A stretch of 64,000 bases of DNA, taken from assembly GCA_946811185.2 (NCBI GenBank), contig OX328109.1, positions 806,001 through 870,000 of the forward strand, given 5' to 3'. Positions within the stretch are counted from its first letter, which is position 1. Every line of letters begins with the position of its first letter. The position numbers and the translations under genes were made by a program. The notes beneath the pieces are model-generated. The model saw only the letters and a program-made list of their open reading frames with translations, did no database searches and was not told the DNA's origin. The stretch is from Hippopus hippopus (taxonomy: Eukaryota > Mollusca > Bivalvia > Cardiida > Cardiidae). This document shows, one piece after another, positions 22,557 to 34,400 of the stretch.

Positions 22557-23030
22557 CTATGAGCCTTGTTCTGTAAAAAAGGGGTATAATGCATCTGCAG
22601 ACAGTATCAATCACACGCAGGCTGACATGGTTTGAAACTTTTAGCTATTGCTCAATTTTTAGCATGTTAACCCGTTACCACACAATTCTGACTTTTAACG
22701 ACCCTGAGAAAGAAGCCTTTTGAAAACATTATGGGAAAAGGAGAAAATGCTGGAAACCAGCATTTTCTCCTTTTCCCACAATGTTTTCTATGCTTCCCAA
22801 AACAAATTTCAGTATTTAAGTCACATTTATTTTGTCGTCTGCAAATGCTTTCAATTTGGAACAGTCCAAAATTTTGTCGTTTGGTAAAGAGTTAAGGGAC
22901 CATTCTGCCTCATGATTCAGTTGGTTGTAAAACAAGATGGATTCTATAGATCCAACATTTTATGATGACTTTGGTTGGTATAATGCATTAATTAGATGCA
23001 TTAAGTCCTGTTTTACCAGAGCATTGTTTC
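22557..23030 (+). mobile_element. M2 MITE split by M1
   Basis: TGAGCCTTGTTCTGTAAAA TIR, then TTTTTAGCATG before the M1 and GGGACCATTCTGCC after it, which are adjacent in other M2 copies. Confidence 0.85.
22671..22891 (+). mobile_element. M1 MITE inside M2, exact ends
   Basis: 221 bp between TTAA at 22667-22670 and 22892-22895. Because the M2 host is continuous on both sides, this copy proves the TTAA target and the element ends. Confidence 0.93.
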
Positions 23031-23082
23031 GAATTGTCCAATGTGAATGTAAAGCTGAAAAAAAAAAAAAAAAAAAATACCC

Positions 23083-23335
23083 GGCCAGGTAGCTCAGTGG
23101 TCAGCGTATCTGACTCGTGACCCGAAGGTTGTGGGTTCGATACCCCGTTGCGGCGAACTTTCTTTCCTGCGATTTTTCGCCTCTCACCTCTGATGCATTT
23201 GACAAAAGGAGTCAGTGGCTTTGGAAAGAAAGTTGTGTCAGTGCTGGTGTGAGAAAGCCAGGAAACACATGGGTGCATCACTGACCACCATGATATGACC
23301 TAAGCTGTTACAATGGCGTTAAACTCCAATACAAA
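23083..23335 (+). mobile_element. SINE-B, full length
   Basis: Head GGTAGCTCAGTGGTCAGCG (A box) and GGGTTCGATACCC (B box), body TTTCTTTCCTGCGATTTTTC, 3' GCGTTAAACTCCAATACAAA. It follows an A homopolymer at 23058-23077. Confidence 0.9.
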
Positions 23336-23825
23336 CCAGAGCTGAAAAATTTGTTTTATGGCGTTATCATGTAGCCTGTACCAAACAAACTTGTGTTTCT
23401 ATGAGAAAGGTTTCTGAAAACATAGCATTACAAGAAGAATATGAAGATGACAGGCATTGAAAAGCATTTTTTTTCCTTTTCTCTCAATATATTTTGCATT
23501 AGATCAAAAACATATCCTATCATTTAAGCCATATCAAATTTGTTGTCGGCAAGTGATTTCACTTTGGGCATTTCTAAAATTGTGCTGTCTAAAGTTGATT
23601 TATAGATACATCTTTACTCATTTTCATACAGTTTATTAACTAATTTTATCTTTATTTCATGAAACTATAATCATTCTTGTATCTTCGTGCCAAACGTTGC
23701 CCCCTTTTTCACAGGGTATGGCTCATGTATATGTGGCGCTGAAAAAATTAATGGAAAAAGGTGTTGGTGATGGAGTAATAAAAAGGCATACCTATGTGAT
23801 TTTTAGTCCTTTTTTACTGCATAAA

Positions 23826-24160
23826 AATAGTTAAAGGCCCAATAGTGACCAAATCACAATGCAGGTGTTAAATGCAATTACATTTAAATCATGCCATTGA
23901 AATATTGTGAAGATGACTATCTGATATTGTATGGTCAGTCCAAGCGTTAATCGCTAGCAGAAAAAATCAATCTTAAAATCAGGCAAGTAGTAAACAAAAG
24001 ATAAAGTAACCTGGTAGGTTTTAACCTGGTTCTGAAACTAATTTTTCTGCCAACGACTTACATTTGGACCAACCGTACAATAACAGACTGTATAATAATT
24101 TCCATACTTTAAATGGTATAATTTTAATCTGAATACATTCAAGACCCGCTTTGTTTACTT
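23826..24160. mobile_element. M4 foldback element
   Basis: AAGGCCCAATAGTGACC end; long inverted halves with TTGAAATATTGTGAAGATGAC and its complement AATAATTTCCATACTTTAAAT. About 335 bp. Confidence 0.75.
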
Positions 24161-24279
24161 TTTGGAGCTATTGTTACTTTAACTACTACAAAATGCAACT
24201 ATTTATAAATAATATATAAAAAAGACAACAAAACACTTTATAAGAAACAGTATGATAAAAATTTCCATGTTGAACTTTA

Positions 24280-24360
24280 GCAGACAGTGTAGATCTAATC
24301 CAGAATGCACATTCTATGCAGTCTGATCTGTGATCCATGCCGTTCAATAACAAACATGAG
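24280..24360. mobile_element. M3 hairpin, decayed
   Basis: GACAGTGTAGATCTAATCCAG with partial complement. Confidence 0.6.
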
Positions 24361-24373
24361 TGTAAATTATAAT

Positions 24374-24641
24374 TTGAGCCATGCTCTATGAAAACGGTGC
24401 TTAATGCATCTGCGAAAAGTATCGACCCAGATCAGCCTGTGCAGTCTGCGTAGGCTGACCTGGGCCAAAACTTTTCGCTAGTAGTCAATTTTCTATATAT
24501 GTCCAAGGACCACACTATACCTCATTATTAGGTTGCTTGCTAAAAAAAACCGTTATTATGGATCTGTAAGTATCTCATGGCTTGCTTAGTACCATGGATC
24601 ACGAAGATGCATTAAGTCCCCTTTTGGCGGAGCATGGCTCA
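24374..24641 (+). mobile_element. M2 MITE, full length (268 bp)
   Basis: TTGAGCCATGCTCTATG to GGAGCATGGCTCA; hairpin CAGATCAGCCTGTGCAG. Confidence 0.87.
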
Positions 24642-24979
24642 TTTATAAATAACTCTTCATCAGATGACAAAATTTTAACCCTTTACAAGACAACAAAAAT
24701 TTAGCCTTGTCCATATTCCAAGCAATTTCAGGATCACAAATAAAATGTGGCTCAAGTAATGTGATATGTCTGATAGGTTTGTATACACTGTTACGTAAAA
24801 CCTGCACCTTCTCCTTTTCCCTCAATATTTGGTCAGCTTACACTTTATCCCGTCTAGCAAAGGCTACCACGGTTCAGTATATCATCTTTAGGAATTAGAG
24901 ATATACGATTTTGTGTAACTGATTAAGTTACCGGAATCCTTGGATTAATCAACATTCAGTCAGGTACAAATCAAACACT

Positions 24980-25075
24980 TAACCCTGTACCACATGACAA
25001 AACTGAAAACTTATCTAAATTGAAAGCCTTTTCAGAAGACAAAATAAACATGGCTCAAAAACTGAAACCTGTCCT
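24980..25075 (-). mobile_element. M1 fragment
   Basis: TTAACCCTGTACCACATGAC to CTGAAACCTGTC; a half element truncated before the hairpin. Confidence 0.65.
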
Positions 25076-25079
25076 TTAA

Positions 25080-25283
25080 CTCTTTACCAAACGACAATAT
25101 ATTAGACTTGTCCAAATTAAAAGCATTAGCAGACCCAAAATTAAATGCTACTCAAAACATAAAATTTGTCTTTAAAGGGTAGAAAACGTTGTTGGAAAAG
25201 GAGAAAATGCTGGTTACCAGCATTTTTTTCTTTTCCCACAATGTTTTCTAAAGCATTCTTTCTCAGGATTATGCGGTAAAGGG
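25080..25283 (-). mobile_element. M1 MITE, complete
   Basis: TTAA 25076-25079 and 25284-25287; downstream of the PEX12 stop on the gene's strand. A further half copy follows at 25288-25412. Confidence 0.87.
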
Positions 25284-25457
25284 TTAAAGGGAAGAAAATG
25301 TAGAAAATGGAGAAATTGCTGGTGACCAGCATTTTCTCCATTTCTGACAATGTTTTCGAAAGTTGTCTTCCTTGAGATCATTAAAAACTCCTGAATGAGA
25401 GGTAAAGGTTCAAACCTTTCAAACAATGCATGATTATCACAGTTCAGTATAACATCG

Positions 25458-28400
25458 CTAGGAATTCGAGATGTACAACTTGATTAAATGTTCTGTTCTG
25501 GCCGGATAGTTTGTGACTGGACACTTTTTGTACTCCTTCACGAAGTCATATATACATGGGTAACAAAACACATATCTGAAACAGAAAAGATAGTCTGTAA
25601 CCATGCATAATGTTCTTTCCAAGCCACTGGCTGCTTTCCCCATATTACCCTCATCGAAACAATAGTCAGCAGTGACAGAGGAATGAATCCTGTCCTAATG
25701 ACTATCATCAATCCCCAGAAAAAAATTGGCCAAGCCAGGAATCGAATAAGCAACCCCCTGATGTCAAGTCCTGTATGCTACCAACTGTGCTACCGGGACT
25801 TGGCAATGACCTTTAGTAAGAAGGCTTTCAAAAAAATTGTGAGAAAAGGAGAAAAAATGCTGGTAACCAGCATTTTTTCCATTTCCAACAATGTTTGCTA
25901 CCCTTTTAACCCTTTACCAAACAATCCCTGGTTTTTACGACCCTGTGATAGAAGCCTTTTGAAAACATTGTGGGAAAAGGAGAAAATGCTGGTAACCAGC
26001 ATTTTCTCCTTTTCCCACAATGTTTTCTACCCTGCTGGAAACAATCTTCCATTTCTGAGTTACGTTTATTTTGTCGTCTGCAGGTGCTTTCAAATTGGAC
26101 CAGTCTAAAACTTTGTCATTTGGTAAAGGGTTAAACAAAATTTATCCATTTTATCTACATTTACCTTGTCTTCTGCAAATGCTTTGGATTTGGACAATTC
26201 CAAAATTATGCAGTTTGGTAAAGAGTTAAATAGTAAACTTGGATAAAAACAAAAACCCTTACCCGGAAACAGATAAAGCTGTGTCATTTGACCTAGTTCT
26301 GTGACATATTGGACAAACACCATAATGCTGAACCTCTGTGTTGCCGTCCTCCTAGACAATTGAAATATCACATATCAAACCAACGTTAGCTAACACTTAA
26401 TGATACTACTACATACATGGAAATTTTTGCGCCGTTGAAATTTTTGTGATTTCACCAATTTGAACAATTCGTAAACATTTCTGTTCGCATATTTTACCTC
26501 AAGTATACCAACAAATAGCGAGTGTTTTGAATTAGCAAACAATTCCGTACGCAAAATCTCCGTAATGGAGAATTTGCAAATTTTCCAACACATGTATATA
26601 TCCATGTATACAGTATAGCATTCATTCTCTGTTACAACCCAATTTACAGAGTTTGGTTTTCTGTGTTTAAGCCTTTACCAAACAATCCCAAGTTTTTACG
26701 ACCCTTTAGAAGAATGCTTTTGGAAACATTGTAGAAATAGGAGAAAATGCTGGTAACCAGCATTTTCTCTTTTTCCAACAATGTTTTCAACCCTTCTCAA
26801 AACAAAGTTAAATTTTTGAGTCAAATTCATTTTGTTGTCTGTAAATGCTTCCAATTTGGACTAGTCTAAAATTCTGTCGTGTGGTAGAGTTAAACCAATA
26901 AATTAGCAATATCTACGGCCCCAAAGAATGAAAAGAAGTTTCAGATTTGTTGTTGGAAATAAATCCAAGTTAGGAGAAAATTGGTTAGGTCAAAATGGTT
27001 AAACATTGGGGAAAGTCATGATAGTTTATCGTAAGAGTGATTTGCATACCCCCCCCATCTAAAAATAGACAGCTATTTGTGGTTTCAACATGGGAAAATG
27101 GCATACTCATCTTTTCCCCTTCTTTCAAAAATCCTTTACATTTAAGCTCTAAATGGTAATGAACATATACATAAAATTTTAACAATTCTAAAGTCTGTGA
27201 AATCATTCCACTGCACTCTCAATATAAAAATCTTGACATTGTCAAGTGATTTAGTATTGGGTTCATGCAACCAAGAGTAGAACTGTGAAGAGTATATGGA
27301 CTCCACTTTCTTGCTTGCCCCATGAAAATGGAAAGCAAAGGTCGTAGACAGTCATGTGACAAGCATCATGCTATAACCTCAGTTAAACAAGTGGATTGCT
27401 GCAAAATGCCAAATAGCATCCTTTATACTAAGCAATCTTGCAACCACCAGGGGTAATATTTGTCATAAAGCCACAAGAAATGACAATAGTTTGATGAAGT
27501 AGCAACGAAATGATTTAGCAGCAACTTAACAATTTTAACTTTCAGCAGCACCTGCATTAATCAGTTACAAGATGACGAATTTTTAGACTTGTCCATTTAG
27601 AAAAAACAATGGCTCTGTAAATTTCCCTGGGAATGAATAAAATACAAGAAATAAATCACTCTGTTGTTCAATATGTCGGCTATTGCCCTTTTCAGGAGTT
27701 TTAAAAGTGAGGAGGGAATAAAGAATTTCAAATTTACAACTTATCTACTTCAACTATTGAGCTATGCAGGACCCCTGGGTAGCCAAAAGTTAAATATTCA
27801 TATCCAGTTTACCGTATGATGCCGACTTTTAATGACCCTGGGAAAAGGAGACAAGAGGGCCATGATGGCCCTGAAGTCACTCACCTGAGCCTTTTGATCA
27901 AACATGACCCATTTCCAATCTCTTCAGAGATATTAAGACAAACACTCTGACAAACACTCATTAGTATTGGCCTCTAGAGTGCACACAAGCTTTTTCTAGA
28001 ATTTGTCTCAGCCACCTACTTGACATGTAGAAATTATCCAGACATACATTCCGACAAACTTTCATGAGTATTTGAGAGAAAATGTGGCCTGTAGGGTGTA
28101 TAAAAGGTTTTTCCGAGATTTGACCTAGTGACCAAGTTTTTTATCCAACATGACCCATATTCATACTAGTCTAAGATATTATCAAGATAAACATGCAAAG
28201 CAAATTTCAAGATTATTGGACTGAAAATGTGACCTCTAGAGCGTACACACGGTTTTTTAAGGAACAAACTTTGTGTCAGGTGACCTAGTTTTTATTCCAC
28301 GTGACCCATTTTCAAACTCATGCAAGATATCATCAAGACAAACATTCTAATAAAAGTTTAAAGAATATTGGACTGTAATTATAGTACAAAAGGTTTTTCC

Positions 28401-31400
28401 AAGATTTGACCTTGTGACCTAGTTTTTTATCCAACATGACCCATTTTCACACTAGTCTAAGAAATTATCAAGACAAACATTCTGACTGAATTTCAAGATT
28501 ATTGAACTGAAAATGTGGCCTCTAGAGCTTAAATAAGGTTTTTCAAAGATTTGACCTGGTGACCTAGTTTTTGACCTGACATGACCCATTTTCAAATTCA
28601 TCCAAGCTATCATCATCACATTCTGACCAACTTTAAGAGCATTGGTCTGAAAATATAGCTTCTGGAGCGTACACATGGTTTTTCCAAGATCTGACCTAGT
28701 GACCTAGTTTTTGACCCCACATTGCCCACTTTCAAACTCATCTGCGATATTATCAAGACAAACATTCTGACCAAATTTCAAGAGTATTGGACAGAAAATG
28801 TGGCTTCTGGAGCATACACAATGTTTCTTTACGATTTGACCTAGTGACCTAGTTTTTGACCCAACATGGCCTGTTTTCAAATTTGTCAGAGATATCATCA
28901 AGACAAACATTCTGACCAACTTTCGAGAGTTTTAGCCTGAAAATGTGGCCTCTAGAGTGTACATAAGGTTTTTCTAAGATTTGACCTGGTGACCTAGTTT
29001 TTGACCCAACATGGCCCATTTTCAAAGTCATCTGAGATATCATCAAGACAAACAATCTGACCAAATTTCAGGAGTACTGTACAGAAAATATGGCCTGTAG
29101 AGCATACACAAGGTTTTTCTAAGATTTGACCAGGTGACCTAATTTTTTACCCGACATGGCCCATTTTCGAACTGGTCTGAGATATCATCAAGATAAACAT
29201 TCTGACCAACTTTCAAAAGTATTGGATAGAAAATGTGGCCTCTAGAGCGTACACAAGGTTTTTCTAAGATCTGACCTAGTGACCTAGTTTTTGACCCGAC
29301 ATGACCCATTTTCGAACTCGTCCGAGATATCATCAAGGCAAACATTCTGACCAAGTTCAATGAGTATTGGACTGAAAATGTGGCCTTGAGAGCGTACACA
29401 AGGTTTTTCTAAGATTTGACCTAGTGACCTAGTTTTTGACCCGACATGACCCACTTTTTAACTCGTCCGAGATATCATCAAGACAAACATTCTGACCATG
29501 TTTCACAAGTATCGGACAGAAAATGTGGCCTCTGGAGTGTACACAAGGTAAAAGTTGACGATGCACGCCAGACGCAGAACACAGCAAAATCACAGTAGCT
29601 CACCATAAGCACTTCGTGCTCAGGTGAGCTAAAAATGCTGGAAACCAGCATTTTCTCCTTTTCCTACAATGTTTTCTACCCAACCAAAGAAAGACTGCCC
29701 CATTTGTGCCACACTGAAATTGTCATCTGCAAATGCTCTCAATTTGGACAAGGCTAAAATTTTGTCGTCTGGTAAAGGGTTAAATGTATGGTGTCTGTAG
29801 TTGTGAGATAGAGTGTCTGTGTCATATTCAAAAGGCCACTAGTTTGATTCCCACGAGCAGGTGTCAACTTTGGGACTATTCATTGGCCTACACATTTGGC
29901 GCCAGTAATGGGTCTATATTCACCAACCATTCTTAAGAATAGTCTATGTCTGATTCCAGATTACGAAAGTAACGCAACTTCTAATAGGCTTAACCACTTG
30001 ATTTAGCCAATCAAAAGTTGTGTTACATTCAAATTCAGAAAAAAATTGAGAACAAGACAAAGAATGTTCTTAAAAGGGGTTAGTGATTACAGACCCTGGT
30101 GTAGTTTCCAGGAAGCAGAATCCAGAGAGATTACTATGAGTTGCAAAAACTTGTTTCTCAATCAATTAAAATAAATATGTTTAAATCAAATATCCAGCTA
30201 AAAATGGGGATGACTTTGTCAATCTATACTGTTTATTTCTAGAAAATCAGTTTCTTTTGTTTAAAAAACTGGAACTCTTAGAAATGCAAATATAGACCTA
30301 CACAAACTGCCTTGGGTGGATCTGGGACAGGAGGTGACTTCAGAGATGTGGAGGCGGAGTCATTTGCATACCACCAATCAAGAAACTGTATGAGGTAAAT
30401 TCAACCTGACAGACTTTGTCAATCTACACTGTTTAAACTATTTCTAGAAATAAGTTTGTTTTAAAAATAACAAATAGATATTCAAATATAGACCTACACA
30501 AACTGCCTTGGGTGGATCTGGGACAGGAAGTGACATCAGAGATGTGGAGGCAGAGTCATTTGCATACCACCAATCAAGAAACTGTAAAAAGAACATTCCT
30601 ACTGACAAACTTGTGGACAAGGTCACGGCCGTTATGTTGAACAATTTTGCCATAATGAATGTGAGTTTTCCACGCAAACTGAAAATAGACAAGATTTCTT
30701 TGTTTTCCACACTTAAGCTCACTATAAGTGTTCATCACTTTTATCTTACACTACAGCAACAGCCTAAAGTTATGTATACAGTTGCCAATGCTCAACTGCA
30801 AGTGCTGTTTGTTTATTTGCATGGTGTTTTATGCTGTATTCAACATTATTTCAGTTATATCACAGTCCGAGTGCAAATAGCCATGCTTTTCTGAAGTTTC
30901 TTTTATCTGTACTTTGCAAAATGTTCTTGGAAAGCCACCGGCTGCTTTCACACATAACCCTCTTTGAAACTTTACAATGTAAAATCTTCCAAAGCCCTTT
31001 ACCACACAATCCCGCTTTTTAACAAGCTTAAAGTAGTGGGCTCTAAGAACATTGTGTGAAAAGGAGAAAATGCTCGTAATCAGCATTTTCTCATTGTCTC
31101 TTTTATCCACAATGTTTTTTACCCTATGTACTACAGCTCAATTGCAACAATTTTGACATTGTGATCTACAGTCAGTTTTAACTGGGACAAGTAAAAAATT
31201 TGTTATTGAGGAAAAGGTTAACTCTTTTCCACGCAAGTCCCAATTAAAAGCATTTCTAAAAAGGTAAATACCGAGACTGGTTCCTCCACAATGTGGTTGT
31301 CTGGTTTACATCAGACTGGTCATCTAACTCTGTGCACAGTCTCACTCCTGACAAATGTAGAAAAGGTGAGTGCCAGTCTGATTTGTTGAACATGTATGCT

Positions 31401-34400
31401 GTCTGATAAGCCAAGATGGCTCCCTCCCACGCTGTATGGACATATGGATACATGGTCACAAATGCCACTGACAGCTTGGACATTCCCTGAAATTGTGATG
31501 TCATCTATGGGTGGGGACTGATAAAAAAATAGGGGCTATAATATTTGACCATGCTCTGGCAAAAAGTGATTACATGCATCTCTGAACGCTTTTCATGTAA
31601 TCACTCACAATTCAACGGTTTTGTGTACATTTTCAATAATCCGCCACTGTTTTCTTTAGCCTTTTTGCCCTACACGAGTGTGCATGCGCAATTTTCTAGT
31701 TTAGTTACCAGGAAGTAGTCAGTGACTAAAAGGATCTATACTAAGCAAGTCATCACATTACTATTTGCCTCGCAACCGATTAAATCCTGAGAGAGAACGG
31801 TCCATGGATATGCATGAAATTAGCAAACAGCAAAAAGTTTAGACCCATGTCAGCCTGTACCCACTGTGCAGGCTGACATGGGTCAATGCTTTTTGCAGGC
31901 GCATTAAGCATGGTTCATTTGTTTATATTGTTCAAATATATTTGAAAATTGTTTCTTTAGAATTCTGGTTTAGTGTCCCAAATTCAAATGTCTGAATACT
32001 GGTATACTTCTAGCCATGGGTTGATTTTAAAGACCTAATTGTGGCCAAAAATGCACAATCCAGGTGTTTAAATGCATTTTGATTTAAATCGTACCATTTA
32101 AAAGTATGGAAAATATTGTGACGATGACAGTCTGTTATTGTGTTGTCAGTCCAAGTATTAGTTGGTGGCAGAAAAAAATGAATTTCAAAATCAGGCTAAA
32201 AGTAAATTAGAGTGACCTGGCAGGTTTAATCCTAGCTTTGAAATTAATTTCTCTGCCACTGACTAACACTTAGACCCACCGTACAATAACAGATTGTCAT
32301 CTTTACAATATTTTCCATACTATTATATGGCCTGCAACACGCGAAAAGGGGCATTCGGACATTTGCGTAAAGTGTCGTCTCGGATCAGCCTGCGCAGTCC
32401 ACGCAGGCTAATCCGAGACGGCACTTTACGACTACATTAGATTTTGTGCTACAGTAGACTTGCGCAAAACAGAAAATTACATAAAAACGGAAAGTGTCGT
32501 CTCGGATTAGCCTGCGCAGATTGCGCAGGCTGATCCGAGACGACACTTTACGCAAATGTCCGAATGCCCCTTTTCGCGTGTTGCTGGCCATATGGTATGA
32601 GTTAAATTTACATGTATTTCAACACCTGCTTAGTTTACTTTTGACAGTTATTGTTACTTTCATGCTATTATATAAAACATAACTTTCTGACCAATTTTCC
32701 TGTATAGTTCTCTAACTGTGGCAAAGAAAAGGATCCTCAGTGAAAATTTTTCCAGTCAAATGTCCCTGTATAATTTACTTTCCTTCTGACTAAGATTTTT
32801 CCCTCTGCCAAAAAAAAGCATGATCAAAGTACTCTGACAAATCAAAGAGCATGGAAATGTAAAAACGACATTTGCAGACCACATATGAAATGTTGCTTAA
32901 ATGCTGGCATTTGTTTCTGAAACAGTGGAAAACATTGTGTGAAAAGGAAAAAAAAGTTTCCTTAACCATTTTTCTTCAGGGGTGTTTAACTCTTAACCAC
33001 ACCGCAAGTTTTCAGACCCATCTAAATTGAAGGCATATGCAGATGACAATTTAAATGTGGTTCAAATGATCAAATTTGTCATTGATTAAGTAGAAAACCT
33101 CGTGGAAAAAGGAGAAAATTCTGGTAACCAGCATATTCTCCTTTTCCCAAAAGGTTTTGAAAAGGCTTCTCCCTGAGGGTCATTAAAACCTGGGACTGCA
33201 TGCTGAAGGGTTCAACTCGAGACTGTTTCCTAAAAAGTGGACATCTCACTTTCTGGGATTTTCATCAAAGGGAAGCAACTTACTCTGTTACCGGTATATG
33301 TGTTGTAGACATGCCGCAGTTCTTCAAACTTTTCGTCCAGTTTCTGTTTTACATAAGGCAGTATTACCTGGTCAAAGAAATACTGATAAATAACTCTTTA
33401 CCACACAATCCTTACTTTCAACAAACCTGAGTAAAATGCTTTTTGAAAACACTGCAGGAAAAGGAGAAAATGCTGGTAATCAGCATTTTCTTCTTTTCCC
33501 ACAATGTTTCCTAACCTTGCAAATATAGTTTCACTTTTTTTTTGAGTCACTTTAATTTTGTCGTCTGCTAAAGCTTTCAATTTGGACAAGTCTGAAATTT
33601 TGCAGTTTGGCAAAAAGTTACGACAACAAAATTTTAGACTAGTTCAAACTGAAAGTATTTGCAGACAAAAAATCAAACATGACTCAAAAAAAGGGATTTG
33701 TCTATGATAAGGTAGAAAACATTGTGGGAAATGGAGAAAATGCTTTTCCCACAATGTAATCAAAAGGCTTCTTACAAAGAACTGTTTGGAAAAGGATTAA
33801 AGGGGGTTATTAGGTCTTGTAATAATAACCAACTCACAAAATGTTTAAATGTGCAAACAGTTGGCAAATCATTAACAAATAAGATAGGGAAATGTAGGGG
33901 AAAAAAGTTTTCTACTTTTAAAAAGACAAATCTTATTATTTAAACAACATTTAATGTGTTGTCTGCATATGCTTTAAATTACATTAGGTCAACTTTTTGT
34001 GGTCTGGTAAAGAGTTAAAGGCATTCTAAATACATGATGCATGGCAATTTCTGCTTTTGCCACAATGTTTTAGCATGTGTGTGCCAACACTTGGCTCTAC
34101 TTGCTTGATTGTCAGTGAAAAATGATGTACATCAAAAAAGGGGTATAACTATGTGTTGTACAGGTTCCCCTTTTGATATTTAACAACTTGTCCAAGTTTG
34201 AAGTAAATATCTTCAGTAATAACAGAGATATTATAAAATGTCAAACTTTTTGCATGACGACAATGCAAATGACAACAGGACTACAGCAATAACACCAGTA
34301 ACTTGAGGTTTTCTTCGAAAACAGCCAAGCTAAAAATGGTTGTCAGCAAGGCTCAAAATGCTAATATAAAGCAGAACTTACAATACAAATAAGAGACCTC

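Larger units (their letters stand above)
27806..29779 (+). mobile_element. M1 MITE split by HEL element 1
   Basis: GTTTACCGTATGATGCC to GGAAAAGGAGA on the left, AAATGCTGGAAACCAG to GTCTGGTAAAGGG on the right; TTAA 29780-29783. Confidence 0.85.

Noticed and set aside
25683..26108. 141-codon plus-strand frame
   Set aside because: Runs through SINE-A and two M1 copies; no conserved protein.
30508..30894. 128-codon plus-strand frame
   Set aside because: It is antisense to PEX12 exon 6 and runs on into SINE-A sequence.
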